A DNA stretch of 27,352 bases from CAYFJO01 sp964343305 (GCA_964343305.1 CAYFJO010000107.1:1-27352), one strand, 5' to 3'. Shown: positions 1 through 8,860, counted from the stretch's first letter. Translations and numbers: made by a program. Notes: generated from the sequence alone by a model not told the origin.

Positions 1-29
1 CATCGAGACCAATTCTTTTTAACTCGAAA

Positions 30-758
30 TTAGGTTAACGGCGTTGGGTGCCACCGGTCTGGCAAGGTGAGCGAGCAGCCCACAAAACGAGAAAAGTTGG
101 CTTCCACAGAAGCGACTGCTGACATTGCTTTTACGTCGGCGTGCAACGCAATCGTGTAGTCGCGATTGATGAAGAGCAAACCCTTGTCAAAAGATCGTTC
201 GTGAATTGTGCAGAGACAGATGCCATTGCGAGGATTCATTCGTAGCGATTTGTCGACCGACCAAGGGACGATGTGGGCGGCAACGAGTAAAGATGGAAAT
301 GGCAAGGCACAGATCGCGCATCGCGACTGGTAACCCGCAAGGACCACCGATCGGAAGAAATGTTGATTCACGCGAACTTTGGTGACGACGACTTTATCGA
401 GCCCTCGAACATCTTCCCATTCGACCACATCAGTTGATCGAAGCTCTTGACGCATTGCGCTTGAATACGCCTGTTCGGCCTCGAACGCAATTGATTCAGG
501 ATCTCGCTCAAACTCCTCCCACATCTCTTCGTCCAGTCGCGATGTCTTACTGAGGCCACTTATGCCGCGCGATTGGAGAGTAGAATCCAATGCGGCGAGA
601 TTGCAGCACTTCATCGCTACCGCTCCAGGTGTTCGTCCCAGCGCGGTTGCGACCTCGATTATCTCAGGATTACGAGCGTGAAGTCGTCCGAACGGCGTGC
701 GGCAATACAGGTTGAACGCAACGAGCGTCTCGTCGCGAGTCCAGTTGCGTCGTGGCAT
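30..758 (-). CDS. HNH endonuclease, probable restriction enzyme
   Basis: A protein of about 242 residues. The N-terminus (MPRRNWTRDE) and the following helical region, including GRTPGAVAMK, resemble the N-terminal domain common in HNH restriction-type proteins. The C-terminal half holds the HNH site: a CAIC pair, then AAHIVPWS, then NPRNGICLCTIHERSFDKG, which supply the expected His-Asn-His metal and nuclease residues. I chose the ATG at 756-758, preceded by GGAAA, because family-like sequence begins there. The open frame continues upstream to a GTG at 848, but that extension overlaps the methyltransferase gene and looks non-native. The gene lies 37 bp downstream of the methyltransferase on the same strand, so a restriction-modification pair is likely. 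Target sequence and activity cannot be read from the DNA. Confidence 0.85.
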   Translation of the reverse strand: MPRRNWTRDETLVAFNLYCRTPFGRLHARNPEIIEVATALGRTPGAVAMKCCNLAALDSTLQSRGISGLSKTSRLDEEMWEEFERDPESIAFEAEQAYSSAMRQELRSTDVVEWEDVRGLDKVVVTKVRVNQHFFRSVVLAGYQSRCAICALPFPSLLVAAHIVPWSVDKSLRMNPRNGICLCTIHERSFDKGLLFINRDYTIALHADVKAMSAVASVEANFSRFVGCSLTLPDRWHPTPLT

Positions 759-795
759 CGTAGTTTCCAAATAATTGCTGGGACACTCAGCGACA

Positions 796-1647
796 TCAAG
801 CTGCCAAGTATCCCGATGCCGCAACCATCGGATCAGTATAGCCGACACAATTCGGTCGCACGATCGCGAAGCGATCGAGGGTCGTGATCGTCCTTAACGG
901 TCGATCAAGCGTTTGAAAACCACCAGCTCCGTCGGAACCATAATAGACCATGATGAACTCTTGGTCGTCACCAACAGCTTCAATCGCGCGCTCCGCCCGT
1001 TCAATCGTCTTGGCGGCCCGCTTTCCGTTATCCAGTGGCGAAAACTTAAACGACCATTGGCCTTGCTTGGCCCGGCTTAGTACCGTTTCGACAGTCGCAT
1101 CTTTCTTTCGATAGCAACGGGGCATTCGCGGAGTGGCTTTGCGATCGCAGATGACAAACATTCTGCGGCGAGTCTGTGGTACGCCGAACTTCTCGGCTTC
1201 TAGCGTGGGGTGAATTGTGTTGTAGCCCAACGCATGAAGTTGCTGAAGCCAGTCGGGAAATGACGGCCACGACCGCATCTGAATTACATTTTCAACGACA
1301 ATCCAACGAGGCTCAAACACTTTCGCGAAGCGGATCACTTGAAATGCGAGCTGCTTGCTTTCTTCGCAGCGCGGCTTGTTTCCCTTGGCGACACTGTGGT
1401 GTGTGCATTCCGGAGACGCGAGCAAGAGGTCAACTCGTCCAACGTCGCCCGCCACGACGCGAGGATCGAGCTGATTCAAATCGCCATTGTAGACTTTCGC
1501 CCCCGGAAGATTGCGAGCATACGCATCGGTCGCGATTGGCCACAAATCAACTCCGCCTACCAGCTTCGCACCAACCTGTTTCGCGCCAAGTGAGCTGCCG
1601 CCCCCGCCGCAAAACAAATCAAACGCTCTTACTTGCCGTCGTGCCAT
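796..1647 (-). CDS. C5-cytosine DNA methyltransferase, C-terminally truncated
   Basis: A 283-residue protein that would transfer a methyl group from S-adenosylmethionine to cytosine C5. Visible motifs are FDLFCGGGG (motif I, about residues 9-17), the catalytic Cys81 in SPECTHHS in place of the common PCQ form, VVENV (motif VI, about 118-122), QTRRRMF (motif VIII, 158-164) and RPLRTITTLDRF (motif IX, about 249-260). The protein ends about 20 residues after motif IX, and the motif X segment (a GN-V-PPV type sequence) is missing. Family members usually run to about 350-400 residues, so this one is probably truncated or frameshifted. The ATG at 1645-1647 is favoured over the upstream frame opening at 1740 because AAGGAG lies just before it. 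It lies upstream of the HNH gene and probably shares a transcript with it. Confidence 0.85.
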   Translation of the reverse strand: MARRQVRAFDLFCGGGGSSLGAKQVGAKLVGGVDLWPIATDAYARNLPGAKVYNGDLNQLDPRVVAGDVGRVDLLLASPECTHHSVAKGNKPRCEESKQLAFQVIRFAKVFEPRWIVVENVIQMRSWPSFPDWLQQLHALGYNTIHPTLEAEKFGVPQTRRRMFVICDRKATPRMPRCYRKKDATVETVLSRAKQGQWSFKFSPLDNGKRAAKTIERAERAIEAVGDDQEFIMVYYGSDGAGGFQTLDRPLRTITTLDRFAIVRPNCVGYTDPMVAASGYLAA

Positions 1648-1651
1648 GACG

Positions 1652-1657
1652 CTCCTT
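1652..1657 (-). promoter_or_regulatory. Shine-Dalgarno site of the methyltransferase
   Basis: AAGGAG on the minus strand, 4 nt before the ATG at 1645-1647. It fixes the start of the methyltransferase and rejects the longer frame that opens at 1740. Confidence 0.7.
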
Positions 1658-1795
1658 CGTAAATGGCGTGTCACTTGTAAGACGTCAATGATAATCGGCC
1701 AAGACTTCTTTGCCAGGCCCACGCGGTAGAATCTGGCCAATGGCCGGGGACCGCGGCGAAGCGTCGAAATCAGGCGACTCCACCACGAAGAAACA

Positions 1796-2689
1796 TCAAG
1801 ACGTCTGAAGAATTTCGTGCAAGCGAAAATGAAATTTACCTAGCTTGCCGCCATAATTTCCCGCCGTAATTGCCACGATCCCATCGCCTGCGGCGGCGCG
1901 AATTCCTATGGTCATGGCACTCGCGACGCTTGTTTCGTCCACGCCGTCCACCACGATTTCATACGCGCAATTGGCATCGTCGTGTAACTTTGACTCGACA
2001 CGGCCGCGCAGCGTTGGGCAATAGGCATCGGCCGTTGATGCTTTTAAGGCTTTGTATTTCGAACCAACCTTGCTGCCGCTGCGAACCACGCCGCTGGGAA
2101 ATGGTGCAATGACGCCCGGCAAGCCGGCAATCGCATCGGCGGCCCGTCGCGCGGCATCGACTGCGGCGTCTTGCGAATCTCCCTGCAGGATGATGTTCCC
2201 GCCCGCCACGCCCTTGCCGATCCCGATTTCGTCGTCGACAAGAAATTCTCCGTCCATCACCGGGATTCGCCAATACCGGCGATTGCCAATCTTCTTGCTC
2301 TTTTGAAATCCGTCGCCGAAAAACCGGATATGTTTGCCCAGTGGGATTTTTTCGTCCGCGGATTCGAGGCCGTCAAAAACAGCAGTCGTCGGACAAGTCA
2401 TAATGCATTGCCCCGTGCGGTTTGCGATGGCCGACGTCAATGCCTCGCTTGAAAAACCGAAAAACAAAAGCGCTGCGCCGATTCTCCCATCAGGTGTTTC
2501 GTCGGCACTTAACGAGCGTTCCAGCCCTGATTCCGTGTCGCAGGCGATGACCGAGGCACTGTATCCCGTTGCTTCGTTCACGGCGGCACCCAGCCAGTGT
2601 TCGTCGCGCGCGGTCACAATCAGCCGAGCGTAACGCATGCCGAACGCTTCGGCGAAGGTATCTTCAATCCAAGTCGAACCAATTTCCAC
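1796..2689 (-). CDS. ftr: Formylmethanofuran:tetrahydromethanopterin formyltransferase
   Basis: A 297-residue protein, the usual length for the family. The opening MEIGSTWIEDTFAEAFGM matches the Ftr signature (IEDTFAEAF), and the C-terminus keeps NYGGKLGKFHF. The enzyme moves a formyl group between methanofuran-type and tetrahydromethanopterin carriers in the cytoplasm. In bacteria (where the subunit is called FhcD) it belongs to the H4MPT pathway of formaldehyde and formate metabolism, which is known in methylotrophs and planctomycetes. The start is GTG at 2687-2689, supported by GGGAG 7 nt upstream. No other C1 gene is in the window, so partners such as fhcABC or mch must lie elsewhere. A 15-bp hairpin sits just 5' of the ribosome-binding site. 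No truncation is seen. Confidence 0.93.
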   Translation of the reverse strand: MEIGSTWIEDTFAEAFGMRYARLIVTARDEHWLGAAVNEATGYSASVIACDTESGLERSLSADETPDGRIGAALLFFGFSSEALTSAIANRTGQCIMTCPTTAVFDGLESADEKIPLGKHIRFFGDGFQKSKKIGNRRYWRIPVMDGEFLVDDEIGIGKGVAGGNIILQGDSQDAAVDAARRAADAIAGLPGVIAPFPSGVVRSGSKVGSKYKALKASTADAYCPTLRGRVESKLHDDANCAYEIVVDGVDETSVASAMTIGIRAAAGDGIVAITAGNYGGKLGKFHFRLHEILQTS

Positions 2690-2696
2690 ACCAACA

Positions 2697-2701
2697 CTCC
2701 C
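2697..2701 (-). promoter_or_regulatory. Shine-Dalgarno site of ftr (GTG start)
   Basis: GGGAG on the minus strand, spaced 7 nt from the GTG at 2687-2689. It supports a non-ATG start and lies only 2 nt from the foot of the hairpin at 2704-2737. Confidence 0.6.
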
Positions 2702-2703
2702 AG

Positions 2704-2737
2704 AGACTTCCGAAGTTTAAGAAAACTTCGGAAGTCT
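2704..2737. repeat. Perfect 15-bp hairpin upstream of ftr
   Basis: AGACTTCCGAAGTTT at 2704-2718 is the exact reverse complement of 2723-2737, with loop AAGA. It lies between the divergent ftr and HEAT-repeat genes, so it is not a 3' terminator for either. It abuts the ftr ribosome-binding site. It could be a 5'-leader structure, an operator or a dispersed palindromic repeat; the sequence alone does not decide. Confidence 0.75.
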
Positions 2738-2872
2738 GGCCTCGCAACGAAAATCACATCATGACGCCGCCAGAGCAGATTGTAAATGTCGGGTGCGAGG
2801 ATTGATTGTAATTACACGTCCGTCAAGTCTAAACTGTTTGTTGATTGATCACGCCCCAACGTCCATCCTCAC

Positions 2873-5800
2873 ATGCCAACGCCGATTCAAATAGCAGTCA
2901 GACGCATCGCCGTGTTGTGCTTCGCCCTCGCGACGGCAAGCACCGCCGTGCTTGCTCAATCCGTGCCGTATGCGATTCAGCAGGTCATCAAGCGGCTGGC
3001 GGACGAGAATCCCAAGACGCGTTCGGCGGCGGCAATTCGAGCGGGGCAATTGCGCGATCCGTTGTTGTTGGATGCGCTGGCTCGAGCGTTGGACGACAAG
3101 GATTCGCTGGTGCGATCGCATGCCGCGGCAGCGATTCGTGGAACTTCCGACGAACGGGCCACAACGATCTTGGCCGGCGCGCTCGAACACCACGATCCGG
3201 CGGTTCGCGTCCATGCCGGTTACCGGTTCGCCGAGAAGCCTAACGTTGCGATGGTCGCACGACTGGGCGCGCGACTACAAGATCCGCACAGTGAAGTTCG
3301 ATTGCAAGCCGCCACGGCGATTCGCGTTGCGGGCAGTCCAGCCGGCGACGATTTGCTGATCGCGGCATTGACCCACACCGATCCGGCGGTGCGAAACCAG
3401 GCCGTGACGCGCTTCATCAGTGCCCCGAATCCGAAGGCGTTTGACAAGTTGAATGCCGCTCTGAACGACACCGACAACAGCGTTCGTCAGAACGCTGCCC
3501 AAGCGCTTTGCGTGTCGCCTGAAGAGCGCGCCGATGATGTGATGATCGCGGCGTTGCGACACCCCGATCCCAACGTTCGAATGCAAGCCGCTTTGCGTTT
3601 TACCCAGCGGCCCAACAAGAAAGCGATCGATGCGTTGATCGCCGCGGTGGGTGATTATCATTCCACGGTGCAGTCCTACGCCCGGCAAGCGCTTGGCAAG
3701 ATTGACGATGGCCGGGCCAAGAGCGCGGCCAAACGCGGCAAGCCCAGCGATGCGACGAATCTTGTCCAGTGGCATCGCAGTCACGTGTCGCAAGTCCCCG
3801 GACGATTTCGCGGTCAGGTCAACGAAATGAAGTTGCTCGACTCGAACCGTCGCCGCCGGGCCGCTCAAGCTGTGATCAAGAAGAAAGACGACAATTCGAC
3901 GAAGGCGGCGCTCGCGTTAATGGACCACCCTGATCCGACCGTTCGGACGTATTTCGTCAATTGGTTCTACAGCAGACCAGAACCGCTGGCCGTGGCAAAG
4001 CTCCAGACCGCGTTGAACGACATCGACACAAACATCCGGCGGGTAGCGGCACGGGCGCTGATTCGCAGCGCGGAAGATGGCTCGCGTGCCGTCGCGCTGG
4101 CGATGCTCGATCATCACGACGCTGGGGTCAAGTACGAAGCCGCCAATTATTTGACAGGCAAACCCGATCCACAATCGTTGCCCAAGTTAGTCGCCACACT
4201 GAACGACATGAATGATCAGGTCCGCCAATTGGCTGCGCGAGCACTGGCGAAGATTCCCGGCGATGAAGCTCGGCAACAATCGTTGGCGGCACTCGCACAT
4301 AGCGATCCCGTTGTGCGATTCGAAGCGACGAATCGATTCAGGTCGATGCCGGATCCGGTGGCCATCCGACCACTGAAAACGTTGCTCAACGATCCGCAAA
4401 CCACTGTTCGGCAAAACGCCATTGCCGCGCTGCGGGCCATACCTGGCGAGGAAGCCGGCACGGCAATTATCGACTTTCTGTTGCATGACGATCCCGATGT
4501 CCGTCGACAAGCGATCGATCGGTTTTACGACCACCCAGATCCACGGGCCGCTACCAAGATGATCACGGCGTTGGATGATTGGAATCTGGATGTTCAACGC
4601 AGTGCCGCTCGTGCGCTGAGCCGATCGGGTAATGTCGCGGCCGTCGACCCGCTTTATTCGTTGACCAAACACACCGATACGCAGCTTCGCCGCTATGCAG
4701 TCGCTGCACTCAAGGCGATACATGCTCTGGCCATTTCTGACAGGACGCCCGAGACGCAGTTGCCCCTCGGTTTCGATCACGCCGTTCAGTGGCTCAAATC
4801 GTCGCAGCCATCGTTGACGCAGTCGCCACGAGCGTACGTCGAGTTCTATGGCGGGGATCGCTTGATCGGCGAAGTGCTGTTTGCCAATCCCGGCGGCTAC
4901 ATTGCTGGAAAGACCATCGAAACCAACCTGGACGTCAAATTGCGGAACACCTACATGCGGTCGCTGGGCAGCCGCAGCCGAACTCCACCTCGCGACGCCG
5001 CGACCATCGGCGACGTGCGCATCAACACGCGTTGGCTGCGAAAAGTTGTTTGGCAATCGCGCGACGAACCGCTCAAACCACGCACGGTCTTCCTGCGCGA
5101 CGGCCGCAGCCTTCGATATCTGTCGATTCGTTGGCATCATCAAGCTGTCAAGCTGTTGACCGACGCCGGAGTCCGCGACATCCCTTTAGCGGAAATTGCC
5201 GAAGTCCACTTGCCGCCCCGCACGCCTTGGCCGTGTTATTATGAACAGCTCACCTACCTCGGCTTCGAATCAAATTCACAGATCTTGCGACTCGGCGATT
5301 TAGGTGGGGCAACGCTGAGTTGTTCGACGAGTCGCTTTCGGCCGTTTCACGAAGTTGCTTCGGCGGACGCCAGCGGCTGGTATCACGCGCTGCAACCCGC
5401 CTGGTCGCTCGATACATTGCTGGTCAACGACCACGCTGCTTGGATTCGCAGCGCGCGACCGCCAGAACAAGTCCCCTTGATGTTGCTGCCAAAAGTGTCG
5501 TCCGCCAAAGGTGCCACCTCGCGGAATGATCGGAATGTCAAAGGCGGGTTGTTGTGCTGCGGTCCGCAGACCTATCGATGGGGATACGGTGTTCATGCCG
5601 ACATGGCATTGGCGTTTGAGTTGCCCAGTTTTGCGACGGCGATTGAAACTCGCATTGGTCTAGATCGATTGGCGGGAAGCGGCGGGTGCGCGCGTGGCAT
5701 TGTTCGCGTCAACTCCGTGGGTCAGACCCAACAGCTTTACAAAAGCGAGTTGTTGATCGGATCGGATCAAGTTTATGAAACCGGCACGTTGAACTTGCCG

Positions 5801-6397
5801 GCGCCGCGAGAGAATTGGACCTTGGAGTTGATTGCTGATGCCGCGCATCGCGATCGACCCGAGGGGACGGACCCGCTGAACATTCGCGACACCCTCGATT
5901 GGCTGGAACCCATTGTTGCGCTAGACCAGAAAAAGCTCAAGTTCGCGGTTTCGCGAAAAGTTCCCGGCCATGTGCCGGCTTGGACAGGATGGACGGTTCT
6001 CCCCGGACAGTCGCAATTTTCGGTGAAAAACGAATGGCGGCGAGCGGGATTTGATGCCAATTCATTTTGTCGAGCCATCGCGAGCCACAATGGGCCGCTG
6101 ACGCTGAAACGAAGAATCACGGTTCCGTCGCGAGCAACTCGGTTGATTGCATCCGTTTGTCGCCTGGATGAAAGCGCGGACGCTTGCCGATTGGAACTCC
6201 GCCTCGATGGCAGGTCGATGGGCGTTTTCGATGTGCCCAACGTGACGGAGTCCACCGACGCCGCGCCGATCATTTTTCCACTCACGGAATATCGCGCCCA
6301 ATCGGTCGACGCGGAGCTTGTCCACCAGGATCAAACCGACAATGTGCAGTTGCACTGGCGGGCGATTCACATCGAATCAGAACCGGCTCCCAAGTAG
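2873..6397 (+). CDS. Secreted HEAT-repeat protein with NPCBM-like C-terminal domain
   Basis: A 1174-residue protein. Residues 1 to about 28 form a signal peptide (basic start, hydrophobic core, AVLAQS cleavage region), so it is exported. Residues from about 30 to 620 are tandem PBS-lyase-type HEAT repeats of about 30 residues, with the pattern D-VR--AA-AL. They alternate in two types and are interrupted near residues 285-330. A middle region without recognised family covers about 640-860. Around residues 865-1010 is an NPCBM-like jelly roll (GPQTYRWGYGVHADMALAFE, then a Gly-rich turn and GIVRVN), a fold that usually binds carbohydrate. A beta-rich tail follows. The likely role is an extracytoplasmic scaffold that binds protein through HEAT and perhaps glycan through NPCBM; no catalytic motif is seen. 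The ATG start lacks a clear Shine-Dalgarno site. The stop TAG lies in a small palindrome. Confidence 0.88.
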   Translation: MPTPIQIAVRRIAVLCFALATASTAVLAQSVPYAIQQVIKRLADENPKTRSAAAIRAGQLRDPLLLDALARALDDKDSLVRSHAAAAIRGTSDERATTILAGALEHHDPAVRVHAGYRFAEKPNVAMVARLGARLQDPHSEVRLQAATAIRVAGSPAGDDLLIAALTHTDPAVRNQAVTRFISAPNPKAFDKLNAALNDTDNSVRQNAAQALCVSPEERADDVMIAALRHPDPNVRMQAALRFTQRPNKKAIDALIAAVGDYHSTVQSYARQALGKIDDGRAKSAAKRGKPSDATNLVQWHRSHVSQVPGRFRGQVNEMKLLDSNRRRRAAQAVIKKKDDNSTKAALALMDHPDPTVRTYFVNWFYSRPEPLAVAKLQTALNDIDTNIRRVAARALIRSAEDGSRAVALAMLDHHDAGVKYEAANYLTGKPDPQSLPKLVATLNDMNDQVRQLAARALAKIPGDEARQQSLAALAHSDPVVRFEATNRFRSMPDPVAIRPLKTLLNDPQTTVRQNAIAALRAIPGEEAGTAIIDFLLHDDPDVRRQAIDRFYDHPDPRAATKMITALDDWNLDVQRSAARALSRSGNVAAVDPLYSLTKHTDTQLRRYAVAALKAIHALAISDRTPETQLPLGFDHAVQWLKSSQPSLTQSPRAYVEFYGGDRLIGEVLFANPGGYIAGKTIETNLDVKLRNTYMRSLGSRSRTPPRDAATIGDVRINTRWLRKVVWQSRDEPLKPRTVFLRDGRSLRYLSIRWHHQAVKLLTDAGVRDIPLAEIAEVHLPPRTPWPCYYEQLTYLGFESNSQILRLGDLGGATLSCSTSRFRPFHEVASADASGWYHALQPAWSLDTLLVNDHAAWIRSARPPEQVPLMLLPKVSSAKGATSRNDRNVKGGLLCCGPQTYRWGYGVHADMALAFELPSFATAIETRIGLDRLAGSGGCARGIVRVNSVGQTQQLYKSELLIGSDQVYETGTLNLPAPRENWTLELIADAAHRDRPEGTDPLNIRDTLDWLEPIVALDQKKLKFAVSRKVPGHVPAWTGWTVLPGQSQFSVKNEWRRAGFDANSFCRAIASHNGPLTLKRRITVPSRATRLIASVCRLDESADACRLELRLDGRSMGVFDVPNVTESTDAAPIIFPLTEYRAQSVDAELVHQDQTDNVQLHWRAIHIESEPAPK

Positions 6398-6421
6398 CTT
6401 GACTCTCCGAGTCGAGAGCTA
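6395..6421. repeat. Stop-codon palindrome between convergent HEAT gene and glmS
   Basis: TAGCT at 6395-6399 pairs with AGCTA at 6417-6421, and inside them GACTC and GAGTC form a second stem around TCC. The first three bases are the stop codon of the HEAT-repeat gene. The other end lies 4 bases from the glmS stop. It may act as a bidirectional terminator or be a dispersed repeat. No long T-run follows on either strand. Confidence 0.5.
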
Positions 6422-6425
6422 CGAC

Positions 6426-8288
6426 CTATTCCACCGTCACGCTTTTGGCCAGGTTGCGAGGCTTGTCGACGTCGCAACCGCGCAGGACGGCGATGCGATA
6501 GGAGAGAAGCTGCAGCGGAATGATGGTCACAAACGGCTGAAGAAAACTCTCGACTGCCGGGACGCGGATCACGTCGTCGGCGATCTTGTCCACTCGCGTG
6601 TCATCTTCGCCCACGATGGCAATCACGGGACCGCCGCGGGCTTTGATCTCTTCCAGGTTGGACATCACCTTGTCATAAACAAATCCCTGCGGAACGATGA
6701 CAACGCTCGGTGTGTTCTCGTCGACCAACGCGATCGGTCCGTGTTTCATTTCGGCCGCCGGATAACCTTCGGCGTGGATATAGCTGATTTCTTTGAGCTT
6801 CAGCGCGCCTTCCAGCGCGGTGGGAAAATTGCACTGTCGGCCCAAGTAGAGGAAATTGTCGGCGGCGGCATATTTTTCCGCGATGCGTTGGACTTCGGCA
6901 TCGCTCTCTAACGCTTGTTCGACGTGGTTCGGCAGTTCGCGCAAACATTCGATGATGTGGCGACCCACGTCGTAACTCAAATGCCGTATTCGGCCAAAAT
7001 AGAGGGCGAGCATCGTCAGTGCCAAGCATTGTGATGTGTAAGCTTTCGTCGAGGCCACGCCAATTTCTGGACCGGCGTGCAAATAAATGCCGCCGTCCGC
7101 TTCCTGGGCAATCGTGCTGCCCACGACGTTGCAAATCGCCAGTGTCGGATGGCCTTTACGCTTCATTTCCCGCAGCGCAGCCAGTGTGTCGGCCGTCTCG
7201 CCACTTTGCGTGATTGCAAACAGCAGCGTGCCTTGTTCGACGGGTGGATTCCTATACCGCAGCTCGCTTGCATACTCCACTTCGACCGGAATTCGAGCAA
7301 ACTCTTCGATCAAATGTTCGCCAACCAACGCCGAATGCCAGCTTGTCCCGCAAGACGTCAACAAGATTCGATTTACGTTGCGAAGTTCCTGTGCGGTCAA
7401 GTTCAACCCGCCGAACACAGCAGTGGCATCTTCATCATTAAGCCGGCCCCGCATCGTGTTTCGCAGCGATTCGGGTTGCTCGTAGATTTCCTTGAGCATG
7501 TAGTGGGCATAGCCGCCGAGGTCCACGTCACCTGACTCGATGTTGAGCGTTTCGACCTGGTGTTGAATCTGGCCTTGCTCGCGATGCGTGACTTGCAACG
7601 AATCGGCCGTCACCACGGCAACTTGATGATCCGCGAGATACACGATCTTGTCCGTGCGACCGACCAGCGGCGATGCGTCACTGGCAATAAAGTGTTCGCC
7701 ATCGCCAACGCCGACGACCAGTGGGCTGCCTAGTCGCGCGCAGATCAACACATCCGGATAATCGCGAAACAACACGACCAGCCCATAGGTTCCGCGAAGT
7801 TGCCCAGCAGTGGCTTTGACCGAATCGATCAATACCCGATGCGGATCACCGTTCGACTGGTCGCTGAATTGGTGCAGGTAACTGACGATGAGGTGTGCGA
7901 TCACCTCGCTATCGGTCAACGTTTGGAATTCAAAGCCTTGCGCGATCAACCGGTCTTTGAGCTGCTGATAGTTCTCGATCACCCCGTTGTGAACAATCGC
8001 TAGTTCTGACGCGCCGCCGATGTGAGGATGCGCGTTGACTTCATTCGGTGCGCCATGCGTCGCCCAACGCGTGTGTCCAATGCCGATGTTCGCACGGCAG
8101 CGTGCCTGGTCGACCCGCTCGGACAACGCTTCGACTCGCCCGACGGTCTTGACGACGTTCAAGCAGTCTTCGCCGTTCCTGACCGCGATGCCCGCACTGT
8201 CATATCCGCGATACTCCAGCCGGCGCAAACCCTCCAAAAGAAAGCTCGACGCCGTCCGATTGCCCACATAGCCAACGATTCCACACAT
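6426..8288 (-). CDS. glmS: Glutamine--fructose-6-phosphate aminotransferase (isomerizing)
   Basis: A 620-residue enzyme making glucosamine-6-phosphate from fructose-6-phosphate and glutamine, the first step toward UDP-GlcNAc. It starts MCGIVGYVGN, so Cys2 is the N-terminal nucleophile of the class II glutaminase domain (about 2-220), which also shows RRLEYRGYDSAGIAV. Two SIS sugar-isomerase domains follow, the first with TSCGTSWHSA and ITQSGETADT, the second containing LKLKEISYIHAEGY. The C-terminus ends in KSVTVE, as the family does. AGGGGA precedes the ATG. The gene stands alone, convergent with the HEAT-repeat gene. I see no recognisable glmS ribozyme in the upstream sequence. Length and motifs are normal. 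Confidence 0.97.
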   Translation of the reverse strand: MCGIVGYVGNRTASSFLLEGLRRLEYRGYDSAGIAVRNGEDCLNVVKTVGRVEALSERVDQARCRANIGIGHTRWATHGAPNEVNAHPHIGGASELAIVHNGVIENYQQLKDRLIAQGFEFQTLTDSEVIAHLIVSYLHQFSDQSNGDPHRVLIDSVKATAGQLRGTYGLVVLFRDYPDVLICARLGSPLVVGVGDGEHFIASDASPLVGRTDKIVYLADHQVAVVTADSLQVTHREQGQIQHQVETLNIESGDVDLGGYAHYMLKEIYEQPESLRNTMRGRLNDEDATAVFGGLNLTAQELRNVNRILLTSCGTSWHSALVGEHLIEEFARIPVEVEYASELRYRNPPVEQGTLLFAITQSGETADTLAALREMKRKGHPTLAICNVVGSTIAQEADGGIYLHAGPEIGVASTKAYTSQCLALTMLALYFGRIRHLSYDVGRHIIECLRELPNHVEQALESDAEVQRIAEKYAAADNFLYLGRQCNFPTALEGALKLKEISYIHAEGYPAAEMKHGPIALVDENTPSVVIVPQGFVYDKVMSNLEEIKARGGPVIAIVGEDDTRVDKIADDVIRVPAVESFLQPFVTIIPLQLLSYRIAVLRGCDVDKPRNLAKSVTVE

Positions 8289-8860
8289 GGAACGATCCCC
8301 TGTGAATTTGCCGTGGCGCGATTCGAACAGCCAATCGCCACCGACCGCGCACGGCCACTAATCAACCCTATCACCCAAAAATGGGGGAGAAGCGTATCAA
8401 ATGCCTGGCGTCGAGTGAATGCCAGCTTTTTTGAACCGGAGCTCTTTGTTGGTCCAAGAATGGCGAATTTGACGAATTTGAGGCACACTGAGTCCTATCG
8501 GCCGGGATCAGAACTCCACTGGGGCATTCGGGGCATCTTCGCCATCGATTGATCGAAATGGAGGTGCCGCAAGACGACCGAGATGACTTGATCCAGCAGG
8601 TGTTTGCGGCACTATAAATCAAGCGTCTCGACAGCATTCAGTTCTTCAAAAGGATCTTGACGCCATTTGTCAGCCCGCGTGAAAGTTGCTAAGATGCAAA
8701 CCCAGAGTTGACCACTCTGGCACTTCCCAAAACACCCGCCAGAATTGCTCTCATCTCGCTAAGTTGCTGAAACTAAAGGTTTTACGGCAATGCGAATTCG
8801 GTCGCACCGATCTGAATTTGCGTGCTTGTTCGCTGAAAAAGCAAAGGAAGGCTTTGATCC
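8289..8860. other. Non-coding region between divergent glmS and pyrG
   Basis: 572 bp without a convincing gene. Open frames on both strands here are short and lack family similarity or ribosome-binding sites. One 42-codon plus-strand reading that ends at TAA 8615-8617 is the only stretch with coding-like composition, and it is too weak to call. The region holds the pyrG promoter candidate at 8667-8695. No glmS promoter could be assigned with confidence. Confidence 0.6.
8667..8695 (+). promoter_or_regulatory. Candidate sigma70-type promoter for pyrG
   Basis: TTGTCA at 8667-8672 and TAAGAT at 8690-8695 with 17-bp spacing. They match the consensus at 5 of 6 and 4 of 6 positions. The element lies about 165 bp before the pyrG ATG. 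No transcript data are available. Confidence 0.45.

Noticed and set aside
4187..5143. 318-codon open frame on the minus strand
   Set aside because: It lies entirely inside the HEAT-repeat gene, is rich in Arg/Gln, and has no family similarity; it is a shadow of the regular repeats.
8489..8617. Short plus-strand reading ending at TAA 8615-8617
   Set aside because: About 42 codons, no start with ribosome-binding site and no recognised family; could be a gene remnant but cannot be supported.
8289..8660. glmS ribozyme in the glmS leader
   Set aside because: I could not find the conserved core or pseudoknot; these ribozymes are mainly known in Firmicutes. A covariance-model search would settle it.
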